From positions 1 to 37,801 of the forward strand of contig CAYLVH010000007.1 of NCBI GenBank assembly GCA_964387095.1: a stretch of 37,801 nt of DNA, written 5' to 3'. A program made the translations under genes and the position numbers. The notes under the pieces were generated by a model. It was not told the DNA's origin and did not search any database. It saw nothing but the letters and a program-made list of their open reading frames with translations. Origin of the DNA: JAJQBJ01 sp964387095 (lineage in GTDB: Bacteria > Bacillota > Clostridia > Oscillospirales > Oscillospiraceae). Positions 15,699 through 23,670 of this stretch are shown here, one piece after another (position 1 is the first letter of the stretch; every line of letters starts with the position of its first letter).

Positions 15699-16553
15699 AT
15701 GGCTATCAATCAAGTAGTCGTCATTGGCGGCGGCCAGATGGGCCGCGGCATCGCTCAGGTTTTCGCCACCGCTGGTAAGAACGTCATTGTTTGTGATATC
15801 AGTGAGCAGAACATCGCCGGCTCCAAGGCTACCCTGGAGAAGGGTTTTGCCAAGATGGTTGCCAAGGGAAAGATGACCCAGGAGTATGTTGACGAGCTGA
15901 AGAGCCGCATGAGCTTTGTGGCAGACCCGGAGTACACCTGCGCGGCGAACGCGGACCTGGTTGTGGAAGCAGCCATCGAGCGCGTTGACCTGAAGAAGTC
16001 CATCTTCGCGAAGCTGGATGCCGTCACTCCCGACGAATGCATCCTGGCCACCAATACATCTTCCATCTCCATCACCGAGATCGCATCCGCTGTCACCCAT
16101 AAGGACAAGGTCATCGGTATGCATTTCTTCAATCCTCCTGTGGCGATGAAGCTGATTGAGGTCATCCGCGGCGGCAACACCTCTGACGAGACCTATAACA
16201 CCATCTTTGAGACTGCCAAAGAGATCGGCAAGACCCCTGTCACCGTGGCTGAGGCCCCTGGCTTTGTCTGCAACCGCCTGCTGGTCCCCATGATCAATGA
16301 GGCTATCGAGCTGGTTTACACCGGCGTAGCTTCCCCCGAGGACATTGATACCGCTATGAAACTGGGCTGCAACCACCCCATGGGCCCCCTGACCCTGGGC
16401 GACTTCATTGGCCTGGATACCTGCCTGGCCATCATGGAGACCATCTATGCCGAGACTGGCGACTCCAAGTATCGTCCCTCCCTGCTGCTGCGCAAGATGG
16501 TTCGCGCCGGCAAGCTGGGCAACAAGACCGGTGAGGGCTTCTTTAAGCACTGA
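15699..16553 (+). CDS. hbd: 3-hydroxybutyryl-CoA dehydrogenase
   Basis: Reduces acetoacetyl-CoA to 3-hydroxybutyryl-CoA with NAD(P)H. The 284 residues begin MAINQVVVIGGGQMGRGIAQ with the Rossmann GxGxxG motif. The later NTSSISITEIA and GMHFFNPP carry the catalytic Ser/His region, and the C-terminal domain ends KTGEGFFKH as in clostridial Hbd. The ATG at 15699 has TGGAGG 8 nt upstream; the longer frame starting at 15663 is not needed. It is 48 nt downstream of crt. Confidence 0.95.
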   Translation: MAINQVVVIGGGQMGRGIAQVFATAGKNVIVCDISEQNIAGSKATLEKGFAKMVAKGKMTQEYVDELKSRMSFVADPEYTCAANADLVVEAAIERVDLKKSIFAKLDAVTPDECILATNTSSISITEIASAVTHKDKVIGMHFFNPPVAMKLIEVIRGGNTSDETYNTIFETAKEIGKTPVTVAEAPGFVCNRLLVPMINEAIELVYTGVASPEDIDTAMKLGCNHPMGPLTLGDFIGLDTCLAIMETIYAETGDSKYRPSLLLRKMVRAGKLGNKTGEGFFKH

Positions 16554-16588
16554 TCCGGTGAGGGCTTTGGCCCCTGCGTAGTATATTG

Positions 16589-16616
16589 GCTGTCCGGACA
16601 GTCACGTCCGGGCAGC
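16589..16616 (+). other. Strong hairpin between hbd and bcd
   Basis: Eleven-base-pair stem gctgtccggac/gtccgggcagc (one G-U) with a 6-nt loop in the 102-nt hbd-bcd gap, without a T-run. It may be an mRNA processing or stability element that sets different levels of the upstream and downstream enzymes. Confidence 0.7.
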
Positions 16617-16655
16617 TATTCCTAATTATTTATCATACAATAGGAGGATTTTTAC

Positions 16656-17795
16656 ATGGACTTTAATCTTTCCAAGGAAGAGCGCCTGGTTCAGCAGATG
16701 TATCGTGACTTTGCTGAGAACGAGGTCAAGCCCCTGGCAGGTGAGGTTGACGAGGAAGAGCGCTTTCCTGTTGAGACTGTTAAGAAGATGGCCAAGCTGG
16801 GTATGATGGGCACCTATTTCCCCAAGGAGTATGGCGGCCAGGGCGCATCTTACCTGTCCTACGTCATGGCAGTTGAGGAGATGAGCAAGGTTTGCGGCAC
16901 CACCGGTGTCATCGTCTCCGCTCACACCTCCCTATGCGTAAACCCCATCTATGACTTCGGCACCGCAGAGCAGAAGAAGAAGTACCTCCCCAAGCTGTGC
17001 TCCGGCGAATGGCTGGGCGCATTCGGCCTGACAGAGCCCGGCGCGGGCACCGACGCAGGCGGCGTCAAGACCATGGCGGTCCTAGATGAGTCCGGAGATA
17101 ACTACATCCTGAACGGCTCCAAGATCTTCATCACCAACGCCGGCTATGCGGACGTGTTTATCATCATCGCCATGACCGACCGCACCAAAGGCCAGCGGGG
17201 CCTGACCGCTTTCATTGTGGAGCGTACCTTCCCCGGCTTCTCTGTGGGCAAGCATGAGATGAAGATGGGCATCCGCGGCTCCTCCACCTGCGAGCTGATT
17301 ATGGAGAACTGCATCGTGCCCAAGGCAAACATGCTGGGCAAGGAGAATAAGGGCTTCAATCTGGCCATGGCTACCCTGAACGGCGGCCGTATCGGCATCG
17401 CTGCCCAGGCCTTGGGTCTGGCAGAGGGCGCCCTGGATGAGACCATCAAGTACGTCAAGGAGCGGAAGCAGTTCGGTAAGCCCATCTTCAAGCAGCAGAA
17501 CACCCAGTTCCAGCTGGCTGATATGGTGGCCCGGGTTGAGTCTGCCAAGTGGATGGTCTATAAGGCAGCTATGACCAAGCAGGCCGGCGAGAACTATGCC
17601 GTTGACGCGGCAAAGGCCAAGCTGATCGCTTCTGAGACGGCTATGGCTGTCACCACTAAGTGCGTCCAGCTGTTCGGCGGCTACGGCTATACCCGTGACT
17701 ATCCCGTGGAGCGCATGATGCGTGACGCTAAGATCACTGAGATTTACGAAGGCACCAGCGAAGTCCAGCGCATGGTCATCGCAGGTTCTCTGTAA
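16656..17795 (+). CDS. bcd: Butyryl-CoA dehydrogenase
   Basis: FAD-dependent acyl-CoA dehydrogenase of 379 residues that reduces crotonyl-CoA to butyryl-CoA. Together with EtfAB it forms the electron-bifurcating complex that uses NADH and reduces ferredoxin. Family motifs are FGLTEPGAGTDAGG near the flavin, the signature region around ITNAGYADVFI, and the catalytic Glu segment ITEIYEGTSEVQRMVI at the C-terminus. TAGGAGG precedes the ATG. It lies directly upstream of etfB with a 19-nt gap. Confidence 0.95.
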   Translation: MDFNLSKEERLVQQMYRDFAENEVKPLAGEVDEEERFPVETVKKMAKLGMMGTYFPKEYGGQGASYLSYVMAVEEMSKVCGTTGVIVSAHTSLCVNPIYDFGTAEQKKKYLPKLCSGEWLGAFGLTEPGAGTDAGGVKTMAVLDESGDNYILNGSKIFITNAGYADVFIIIAMTDRTKGQRGLTAFIVERTFPGFSVGKHEMKMGIRGSSTCELIMENCIVPKANMLGKENKGFNLAMATLNGGRIGIAAQALGLAEGALDETIKYVKERKQFGKPIFKQQNTQFQLADMVARVESAKWMVYKAAMTKQAGENYAVDAAKAKLIASETAMAVTTKCVQLFGGYGYTRDYPVERMMRDAKITEIYEGTSEVQRMVIAGSL

Positions 17796-17814
17796 TATAG
17801 GAGGCTGACTGAAT

Positions 17815-18609
17815 ATGAAAATTGTAGTTTGCATGAAGCAGGTGCCGGACACCACCGAGGTCAAGATTGACCCCGTTACCCATACCCTGATCCGTGACGG
17901 CGTCCCTGCCATTATCAACCCCGATGACAAGTGCGGCATCGAGGCTGCCCTGCAGATCAAGGAGCAGATTCCCGATACCACCGTTACCGTGATCACCATG
18001 GGCATCCCCTCTGCGGAGATCGCGCTCCGGGAGGCCCTGGCAATGGGCTGCGACGAGGCTGTGCTGCTGACCGACCGCAAGCTGGGCGGCGCTGATACCT
18101 GGGCTACCTCCTCCGCCATTGCCGGCGCTGTCAAGAAGCTGGGTGCGGATCTGGTCATCTGCGGCCGTCAGGCCATCGACGGCGACACCGCACAGGTGGG
18201 CGTCCAGATCGCCATCCATCTGGGGATCCCTGTCACCACCTATGTTGAGAAGCTGGTGGATGTCAACGAGAAGACCATCACGGTTCAGCGCCAGTATGAG
18301 GACCGTTATCAGACCATCCGCATGAGCTATCCCTGCCTGATCACCGCCATCGGTGATCTGAACCAGCCCCGTTACATGTCCGTGGGCGGCTGCTTCGACG
18401 CGTATCAGAAGGAAATCAAGATCATGACCTATGCGGATATCGCGGATGTTGTGGATGAGAGCAACGTGGGCCTGAAGGGCTCTCCCACTTATGTGGCAGT
18501 TTCCACCACCAAGGAAGCCAAGGGCGCCGGCGAGATTCTGAAGGACCTGACCGCTGACGAGGCTGTTACCGCGATTGTCGAGAGACTGGCTGCTAAGCAC
18601 ATCATTTGA
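17815..18609 (+). CDS. etfB: Electron transfer flavoprotein, beta subunit
   Basis: The 264-residue EtfB (MKIVVCMKQVPDTTEVKIDP) partners EtfA and Bcd. The nucleotide-binding region ADLVICGRQAIDGDTAQVG is present, and the length fits the bifurcating clostridial type. It lies between bcd and etfA with gaps under 20 nt and good ribosome binding sites, as expected for subunits made in equal amounts. Confidence 0.95.
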   Translation: MKIVVCMKQVPDTTEVKIDPVTHTLIRDGVPAIINPDDKCGIEAALQIKEQIPDTTVTVITMGIPSAEIALREALAMGCDEAVLLTDRKLGGADTWATSSAIAGAVKKLGADLVICGRQAIDGDTAQVGVQIAIHLGIPVTTYVEKLVDVNEKTITVQRQYEDRYQTIRMSYPCLITAIGDLNQPRYMSVGGCFDAYQKEIKIMTYADIADVVDESNVGLKGSPTYVAVSTTKEAKGAGEILKDLTADEAVTAIVERLAAKHII

Positions 18610-18625
18610 TGGAGGATACCGAATT

Positions 18626-19771
18626 ATGAGCAAGAATGTTTATGTTTTCGCTGAGCAGCGCGATGGTGAAATCCAGAAGGTTGCTATTGAGCTGGTGGGC
18701 AAGGCACGCGAGCTGGCTGATGCACTGGGCCAGGAGGTCGTGGCGGTACTGCCCGGCTCCGGCATTGAGGCAAAGGCACAGGTCCTGATCGCGCACGGCG
18801 CGGATAAGGTTATCATTGCGGATTACCCCATGCTGGCTGATTATTCCACCAAGCCCTATACGGAGGTTATGGCGAAGGTCATCAAGGAAAACGATCCTGA
18901 GATCGTCCTGTTCGGTGCTTCCTCCATTGGCCGGGATCTGGCTCCCTCCGTTTCCGCCACTGTCCACACCGGCCTGACTGCGGACTGCACCGGCCTGGAA
19001 ATTGGCGACGTGGAAAAGGCCGCCAACAACGAGGCCGACAAGAATTCCATGGAGGCTAAGATCGCTGAGCTGGGCCAGGACGTCACCGTTGAGGATAACA
19101 GCAAGATGATGAACGTCAGGGGCAGGGAAGTTACCATTGTCAATGTGAAGTATACCTATCACAAGCAGCTGCGCATGACCCGTCCCGCCTTCGGCGGTAA
19201 CATCATCGCCACCATTGCCTGCCTGCAGCATCGTCCCCAGATGGCCACGGTCCGTCCCGGCGTCATGCAGGCTCTGCCCGCAGACGAGACCCGCACCGGC
19301 GAGGTCGTGAAGCTGGAGCTGGAGCTGACCAATAACCTGGAGGTTCTGGAGACTGTCAAGTCTGGCAAGGCCTCCAAGGATATCACTGAGGAGAAGATCC
19401 TGGTCTCCGCTGGCCGTGGTATGGGCTCTGTCGAGAACCTGAAGATGGTGGAGGATCTGGCTGCTGTCCTGGGCGGCGGTGTTTCCGGCTCCCGTGCGGT
19501 CATCGACGCAGGCTGGATGGAGAAGGACCGTCAGGTCGGCCAGACCGGTAAAACTGTCCGTCCTGAGCTGTATGTGGCCTGCGGCATCTCCGGCGCCATT
19601 CAGCACGTTGCCGGTATGGAGGGTTCCGACTACATCATCGCCATCAACAAGGAGGAGTCCGCAGCCATTTTCGACGTGGCTGACCTGGGCATCCTGGGCG
19701 ATGTGAAGGTCATCCTGCCCAAGCTGACAGAGGCTATTAAGAAGTACAAGGCGGAACAGGCTGCCCAGTAA
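18626..19771 (+). CDS. etfA: Electron transfer flavoprotein, alpha subunit
   Basis: The 381-residue product starts MSKNVYVFAEQRDGEIQKV; GGAGG lies 10 nt before the ATG at 18626, so the longer frame from 18575 inside etfB is rejected. The C-terminal FAD-binding domain is clear: SAGRGMGS, LGGGVSGSRAVIDAGW, VRPELYVACGISGAIQH and AINKEESAAIFDVADLG. The product is about 40-50 residues longer than non-bifurcating EtfA, consistent with the Bcd-EtfAB bifurcating group. Confidence 0.95.
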   Translation: MSKNVYVFAEQRDGEIQKVAIELVGKARELADALGQEVVAVLPGSGIEAKAQVLIAHGADKVIIADYPMLADYSTKPYTEVMAKVIKENDPEIVLFGASSIGRDLAPSVSATVHTGLTADCTGLEIGDVEKAANNEADKNSMEAKIAELGQDVTVEDNSKMMNVRGREVTIVNVKYTYHKQLRMTRPAFGGNIIATIACLQHRPQMATVRPGVMQALPADETRTGEVVKLELELTNNLEVLETVKSGKASKDITEEKILVSAGRGMGSVENLKMVEDLAAVLGGGVSGSRAVIDAGWMEKDRQVGQTGKTVRPELYVACGISGAIQHVAGMEGSDYIIAINKEESAAIFDVADLGILGDVKVILPKLTEAIKKYKAEQAAQ

Positions 19772-19885
19772 TTGATGGGGGCAGCAGGAAGCGCTCAGGT
19801 GTAGTCTTCCATCATCAACAGCTGAGCTTGTCAAGCCTGCGCAATCCCTTTGGCGGAAAAGGTGCTGTCATATTTCAACCGTCTA

Positions 19886-19914
19886 CGGCCATCGCATATG
19901 CGGTGGCCGTTTTT
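19886..19914 (+). terminator. Terminator of the butyrate operon
   Basis: Ten-base-pair stem cggccatcgc/gcggtggccg with loop atat followed by TTTTT, 115 nt after etfA. The stretch 19772-19885 holds no ORF. Confidence 0.88.
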
Positions 19915-19989
19915 CATGCCGAATTAAGAAAAAGCTAACAAAATCGACATGGCCAAGTGATATACTGAAACGGAAGGGGGGAAATTGGG

Positions 19990-20559
19990 ATGATACACTG
20001 GCTGCCGCTGTATACAGAGGATTTTCTGCCTGTCTGCGTGATTTTGCTGATCATCTGCCTGCTGGAATGGGCCATCGCCCATGCTCGGGGCTATAAATTC
20101 AACGCTTCCCACCAGGTGCTGAAGCTGGCCTTTGCGGCCTATCTGTTGTTACTCTTTCAGATGACGGTGTCTCTGTCCAGCCTTTGGGTGACGCTGCAAT
20201 CTGGCACGCTGACCATGAAGGGCAACCAGATGTGGGAGCCCTTCCGGGAGATCCGGAACTTCTGGAACTACGGCAGCCGGGAGGAGATTTTGGTGAACCT
20301 GATCGGCAATGTGCTGGCCTTTGTGCCCATGGGCGTGCTGCCGCCGCTGCTGTGGAAATGGTGCCGCCGGCCCTGGGGGATCCTCCCTTGGGTGGTGATT
20401 CCCTCCTGTTTCATCGAGGCTTGCCAGCTGTTCACCCCCCGAAGTACCTCTGTGGACGATGTGATTTTAAATGCCTGCGGTGTGTTGGTGGGCTACCTGT
20501 TTTTCTGGCTCCTGCGGCTCTGCGGCGTTGGAAAGAATACGATTTTGAAGAAAAAATGA
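19990..20559 (+). CDS. VanZ family membrane protein
   Basis: A 189-residue protein with about five hydrophobic helices. It contains the VanZ-type segment NLIGNVLAFVPMG and the conserved FIEACQLFTPRSTSVDDVILN (split here for length: EACQLFTP, then STSVDDVILN). VanZ confers low-level teicoplanin resistance in some enterococci, but most family members have no known role. GAAGGGGGG precedes the ATG, and a TATACT at 19961-19966 is a likely -10. No other van genes are nearby, so a resistance function should not be assumed. Confidence 0.87.
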   Translation: MIHWLPLYTEDFLPVCVILLIICLLEWAIAHARGYKFNASHQVLKLAFAAYLLLLFQMTVSLSSLWVTLQSGTLTMKGNQMWEPFREIRNFWNYGSREEILVNLIGNVLAFVPMGVLPPLLWKWCRRPWGILPWVVIPSCFIEACQLFTPRSTSVDDVILNACGVLVGYLFFWLLRLCGVGKNTILKKK

Positions 20560-20584
20560 CCTGCTGTGAATGCTCACAGCAGGT
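20559..20584. terminator. Bidirectional terminator between vanZ-like and HAD genes
   Basis: Eleven-base-pair stem acctgctgtga/tcacagcaggt with a 4-nt loop. On the minus strand it is followed by CATTTTTTC; on the plus strand, by TCTAGCTTTTT. Confidence 0.8.
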
Positions 20585-20593
20585 TCTAGCTTT

Positions 20594-21202
20594 TTAGCAC
20601 AAAGTTTCCGGAAATTCCACCAATTGGTGCTCATTGTCGTAGGAATAATCCACCACAGCAACCAGGGGAGGAGCGATGGGTCGGACCCCGCCGAAGCCAA
20701 TGCCGATATCCGCCGGCTGGCACATGGGCGCATCGTTGGAGCCGTCCCCAATGGCCACAAAGGGGGAGGCGATCTGTTGGGCCACTAGGCCCTTGTCCAC
20801 GATGGAAATCAGCTTTTATATCTGGTCGTTTTTCACCAGGGTTTTGGAGCAGAAGATATGGCCTTCCAGGTTCATCCGCTTGACCAGATCCCGGATCCAG
20901 ACGTCCGGGTTGCCGGTGACCACATAACAACGGTCCTTGTGGCGGTGGATAAAGCCCATGATCTCTTGGTTCAGGGGCATTCACATGAGGCTCTGATTCA
21001 CCAGCTCCACGTCCACATGGCTCAGCAGGACTACCCGGTCAATGAGCCTCTGGCGGAAGGGAATTTTTCCCAGCATGGTGTCCTCCGTGATCCGCTGCAT
21101 TTCAGCCACAGCCTCCTTGCTGACTAGGGAGATGATCATAGGGACGACTTCCTGCTGCGTGATAGCGGAATCCAGGTCGAATAAAAACAGATAATCACTC
21201 AT
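20594..21202 (-). pseudogene. HAD-family phosphatase (SerB-like), broken by two stop codons
   Basis: A single continuous 202-codon frame encodes a phosphoserine-phosphatase-like HAD protein: motif I FDLDSAIT near residue 9, RCYVVTGN in the middle and the late motif FVAIGDGSNDAPM. The frame is interrupted by TGA (20981-20983, codon 74) and TAA (20816-20818, codon 129), with no frameshift. Motif I also has Ala where DxDx(T/V) is usual. The promoter (21232-21260), ribosome binding site (AGGAGG, 10 nt upstream) and terminator are intact, so the decay looks recent. Sequencing error in two separate codons is possible but less likely. Confidence 0.85.
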
Positions 21203-21231
21203 AGCAGCATTTCCTCCTCTGTCCTACGCAG

Positions 21232-21260
21232 ATTTTAGCAGAAGGAGGCGCAGGACGCAA
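21232..21260 (-). promoter_or_regulatory. Promoter of the HAD pseudogene
   Basis: On the minus strand, TTGCGT and TAAAAT spaced 17 bp, about 30 nt upstream of the start codon. Confidence 0.7.
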
Positions 21261-21375
21261 GTGGGAATTCAGAGGGGATAAAAGTTCGAAAAAAGTCAGA
21301 TAATGCTCATAAATTCTTCATAATTTCCTTCCAATTTATACAAAAATTTCCCGTTGGCCCGTGATATGATACTAC

Positions 21376-21541
21376 CACAGGTAAGAGAAAAACCTGGAAT
21401 CATAAATCCTCCTCTACTTTTCAAAAACATGCACTGCAGCCCCTCCGGCAATCGCTGGAGCGGGCCGGCAGACCAAAAATTCCGGCTCCTGCGTTTCGCA
21501 GCCCGTTTAAGGCCGCTCTGCTTGTCAGAGCGGCCGTTTTT
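21376..21541 (+). ncRNA. Candidate small RNA
   Basis: The 338-nt gap 21203-21540 holds no convincing protein gene. It does hold an extended -10 (TGATATGAT at 21362-21370), about 165 nt of sequence able to form several hairpins (for example ctccggc/gctggag near 21450 and ctgcg/cgcag near 21490), and a strong terminator. The RNA would carry unpaired C-rich stretches (CCTCCTCT, CCCCTCC) that could pair with ribosome binding sites, as in Firmicutes regulators such as RoxS. A 65-codon ORF here has no family features. Confidence 0.4.
21511..21541 (+). terminator. Terminator of the candidate small RNA
   Basis: Ten-base-pair stem ggccgctctg/cagagcggcc with a 5-nt loop followed by G and a T-run. No plus-strand coding gene precedes it, which is the main reason to suspect an RNA gene. 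Confidence 0.85.
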
Positions 21542-21549
21542 AAATTTGT

Positions 21550-21582
21550 AAAACCCCGTCCTGGTTGTCAGCCGGGACGGGG
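21550..21582 (-). terminator. Terminator of queT
   Basis: On the minus strand, an eight-base-pair stem (ccccgtcc/ggacgggg) followed by TTTT, about 40 nt after the queT stop. Confidence 0.75.
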
Positions 21583-21622
21583 GAAATATGTTTTCGCTGT
21601 TCCACTGCGCGAAACACCTGCA

Positions 21623-22150
21623 TCAGAGGCGTTTTGCCCGTTTTTCGGGGATCAGACTGTGCAGATAGGGAATCCGGGGCAGGAAGTACAACAGGAGCAG
21701 GCCCAGGACATAGCAGGCCACCAGTTCCCCAAAACCCACAGTGACAGCATTCCAGCCCCAGGAAATCCAGAAGGCCTGCGTGCCTAATTGGGCAGAGGAA
21801 ATCGCGATCTCCCCGCCGACGATCACCGTGTTTGCAATGACGGGAGGCAGGGGAGCAAACCACTTGCGGCGGCACCTGCTGGTCCATAGGGCAGCGACCA
21901 GGGTTGCAAGCGTGCCGAAAATCATATCCAGCGCATAGGGAGAGCCCAGCAGGTTTGATAGGAAGCAGCCGATGGCCAGGCCGGGGATGGTTTCAGGGAA
22001 CAGGAAGGGGAGGACGGTCAGGGCTTCGGAGAAGCGGATCTGAATCGGTCCGTAGGAAAGCATGGGGAGAGCCAGGGTGAGCACTGCGTACAGGGCAGCG
22101 ACAACTGCGGTCAGGCACAGCTTGTGCAAATTAGTTGGGGATTTGTTCAT
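21623..22150 (-). CDS. queT: QueT-type queuosine precursor (preQ1) transporter
   Basis: A 175-residue membrane protein with about five helices: after a short start (MNKSPTNLHKLCLTAVVAAL) come the family segments YGPIQIRFSEALTVLPF, LFPETIPGLAIGCFLSNLLG and GEIAISSA. QueT proteins import the tRNA-modification precursor preQ1 or preQ0. The ATG at 22150 is chosen because GGAGG lies 9 nt upstream and because the leader upstream is a preQ1-III-like riboswitch that would otherwise be translated. The leader supports the substrate assignment. Confidence 0.9.
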   Translation of the reverse strand: MNKSPTNLHKLCLTAVVAALYAVLTLALPMLSYGPIQIRFSEALTVLPFLFPETIPGLAIGCFLSNLLGSPYALDMIFGTLATLVAALWTSRCRRKWFAPLPPVIANTVIVGGEIAISSAQLGTQAFWISWGWNAVTVGFGELVACYVLGLLLLYFLPRIPYLHSLIPEKRAKRL

Positions 22151-22159
22151 AGCGGGATA

Positions 22160-22249
22160 CCTCCATTTTTTGTTTAGAGTTCGGTGAACATGCCGCACAG
22201 CGCCGGGATTGACAGTCCGGGCGGTTGGACCGGGTGTGGAAACCGGTCG
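22160..22249 (-). promoter_or_regulatory. preQ1-III-like riboswitch
   Basis: The minus-strand leader of queT, about 90 nt. It contains a GC-rich paired region (ACCGGTTTCCACACCCGGT) followed by CCAACCGCCCGGACTG, CCCGGCGCTGTGCGGC and an A-rich tail that runs into the ribosome binding site. It resembles the preQ1-III class found upstream of queT in Faecalibacterium and relatives. That class controls translation through a pseudoknot reaching the ribosome binding site. The assignment rests on recalled features and on the queT context, not on a covariance search. Confidence 0.7.
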
Positions 22250-22254
22250 ACGCT

Positions 22255-22283
22255 ATTATACACAGATGGTGGGGGATATGCAA
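22255..22283 (-). promoter_or_regulatory. Promoter of queT
   Basis: On the minus strand, TTGCAT and a perfect TATAAT spaced 17 bp; transcription should start near 22249, at the beginning of the riboswitch. Confidence 0.8.
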
Positions 22284-22386
22284 GGGGTTCCTTCTATCTC
22301 GTGCAAAACATAGGGAATACCACCGAAAAATTTGGACAAATCCGGGCAAAACGCAGGAGAAGTGCGGCAAAATTGCGGCCTGAGAC

Positions 22387-22415
22387 TTTACTTTGCTCCG
22401 CTTCTGTGGCATAAT
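22387..22415 (+). promoter_or_regulatory. Promoter of asnA
   Basis: TTTACT and CATAAT spaced 17 bp, about 58 nt upstream of the asnA start. Confidence 0.55.
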
Positions 22416-22473
22416 AGAAAGCAAATTGGCGGTCGCTGGAAGGTAACCGCAGGGAGAAAGAAGGAATTGCAAC

Positions 22474-23487
22474 ATGAGTAAATCGTATGTTCCGGAGGGC
22501 TATCGTCCCGCCCTGGGACTCTTTGACACCCAGCAGGCCATCGGAACCATCAAGCAGCTGTTTACAGGCGCTCTCTGCGCCACGCTGAACCTGAGCCGGG
22601 TTTCCGCACCGCTGTTTTTGGAGTCCGCCACGGGCTTGAATGACGACCTGAATGGCGTGGAACGCTTTGTGGACTTTGATATTAAGGACACCGGCACCCA
22701 TGCGCAGGTGGTGCACTCCCTGGCAAAGTGGAAGCGCCAGGCCCTGCATGAATACGGCTTTGCGCCGGGCCAGGGGCTTTACGCGGATATGAACGCGATC
22801 CGCCGGGATGAGGAGCTGGACAATCTGCACTCGATCTATGTGGATCAGTGGGACTGGGAGAAGGTCATCACCAAAGAGGATCGAACCGTGGAATATCTGA
22901 AGCAGGTGGTCAAGGGGATTGTCAACGCCATCTGCGCAACGGAGATTTATCTGCATGCGATTTATCCCGCGTTGGAGGTCCGTCCCCATCTGAGCAGCGA
23001 TGTCACCTTTATCACCACCCGGGAGCTGGAGGATTTGTACCCGGAGCTAACCCCCAAGGAGCGGGAAAACGCCTTCCTCAAGGAGCATCATACGGTGTTC
23101 CTGATGCAGATTGGCGGCGCCCTGAAGAGCGGTCAGCCCCACGACGGCCGGGCCCCGGACTATGACGACTGGTCGCTAAATGGCGATATACTCTTCTGGT
23201 CTGAGACCTTGCAGCAGGCCTTTGAGGTCTCCTCCATGGGCATCCGGGTCAGCCCAGAGAGCATGGACCGCCAACTGACCATCTCCGGCCATAATGAGCG
23301 GAGGGGGCTGCCCTTCCACCGGGCTGTGCTCACCGGCCGGATGCCCGATTCCATCGGCGGCGGCATCGGACAGAGCCGCCTTTGCATGCTGCTGCTGGGC
23401 AGCGCACATATTGGTGAGGTCCAGGCCTCTGTCTGGGATCAGGACACCCGGGAACTGTTTCAGAATGCCGGGATCCCCCTGCTGTAA
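22474..23487 (+). CDS. asnA: Aspartate-ammonia ligase (ammonia-dependent asparagine synthetase)
   Basis: Makes asparagine from aspartate, ammonia and ATP. The 337 residues match AsnA, a class II aaRS-like enzyme: VSAPLFLESATGLNDDLNG, RPVDF-like VERFVDFD, LHSIYVDQWDWEKVI, PHDGRAPDYDDWSLNGDI and the C-terminal GGGIGQSRLCMLLL. AAGGAA lies 7 nt upstream of the ATG. The gene has its own promoter and terminator and appears monocistronic. Confidence 0.96.
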   Translation: MSKSYVPEGYRPALGLFDTQQAIGTIKQLFTGALCATLNLSRVSAPLFLESATGLNDDLNGVERFVDFDIKDTGTHAQVVHSLAKWKRQALHEYGFAPGQGLYADMNAIRRDEELDNLHSIYVDQWDWEKVITKEDRTVEYLKQVVKGIVNAICATEIYLHAIYPALEVRPHLSSDVTFITTRELEDLYPELTPKERENAFLKEHHTVFLMQIGGALKSGQPHDGRAPDYDDWSLNGDILFWSETLQQAFEVSSMGIRVSPESMDRQLTISGHNERRGLPFHRAVLTGRMPDSIGGGIGQSRLCMLLLGSAHIGEVQASVWDQDTRELFQNAGIPLL

Positions 23488-23504
23488 ATAGCTTTGAAGA
23501 ATCG

Positions 23505-23541
23505 AAAAGGTGCTGCGGAGGTTTTCCGCAGCACCTTTTTT
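23505..23541 (+). terminator. Terminator of asnA
   Basis: A stem of up to fourteen base pairs, aaaaggtgctgcgg/ccgcagcacctttt, with a 7-nt loop and trailing T. It separates asnA from the eight-gene wall operon. In 23542-23670 I see a TATAAA at 23647-23652 but no convincing -35. Confidence 0.9.
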
Positions 23542-23670
23542 GCCTGATCCCACAAGGATGGCCAAACTGTGCAAATTTAGCCACAACCCCCCGGAAAACC
23601 ATCGGAAACTCCTACAAAAACAGCCGCCTTTTTTTGGTACACTCATTATAAAGGAGACGGGGGAGATCAA

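Noticed and set aside
18602..19834. A 410-codon minus-strand frame opposite etfA
   Set aside because: Shadow of etfA with low-complexity His/Leu/Gly/Asp composition and no ribosome binding site or recognisable domain.
20976..20985. Selenocysteine at the TGA of the HAD frame
   Set aside because: A second, TAA stop follows in the same frame and HAD phosphatases do not use selenocysteine there.
23542..23670. A sporulation sigma-factor promoter before the eight-gene operon
   Set aside because: CATTATA resembles a sigma-F/G -10, but no matching -35 is present at the right distance.
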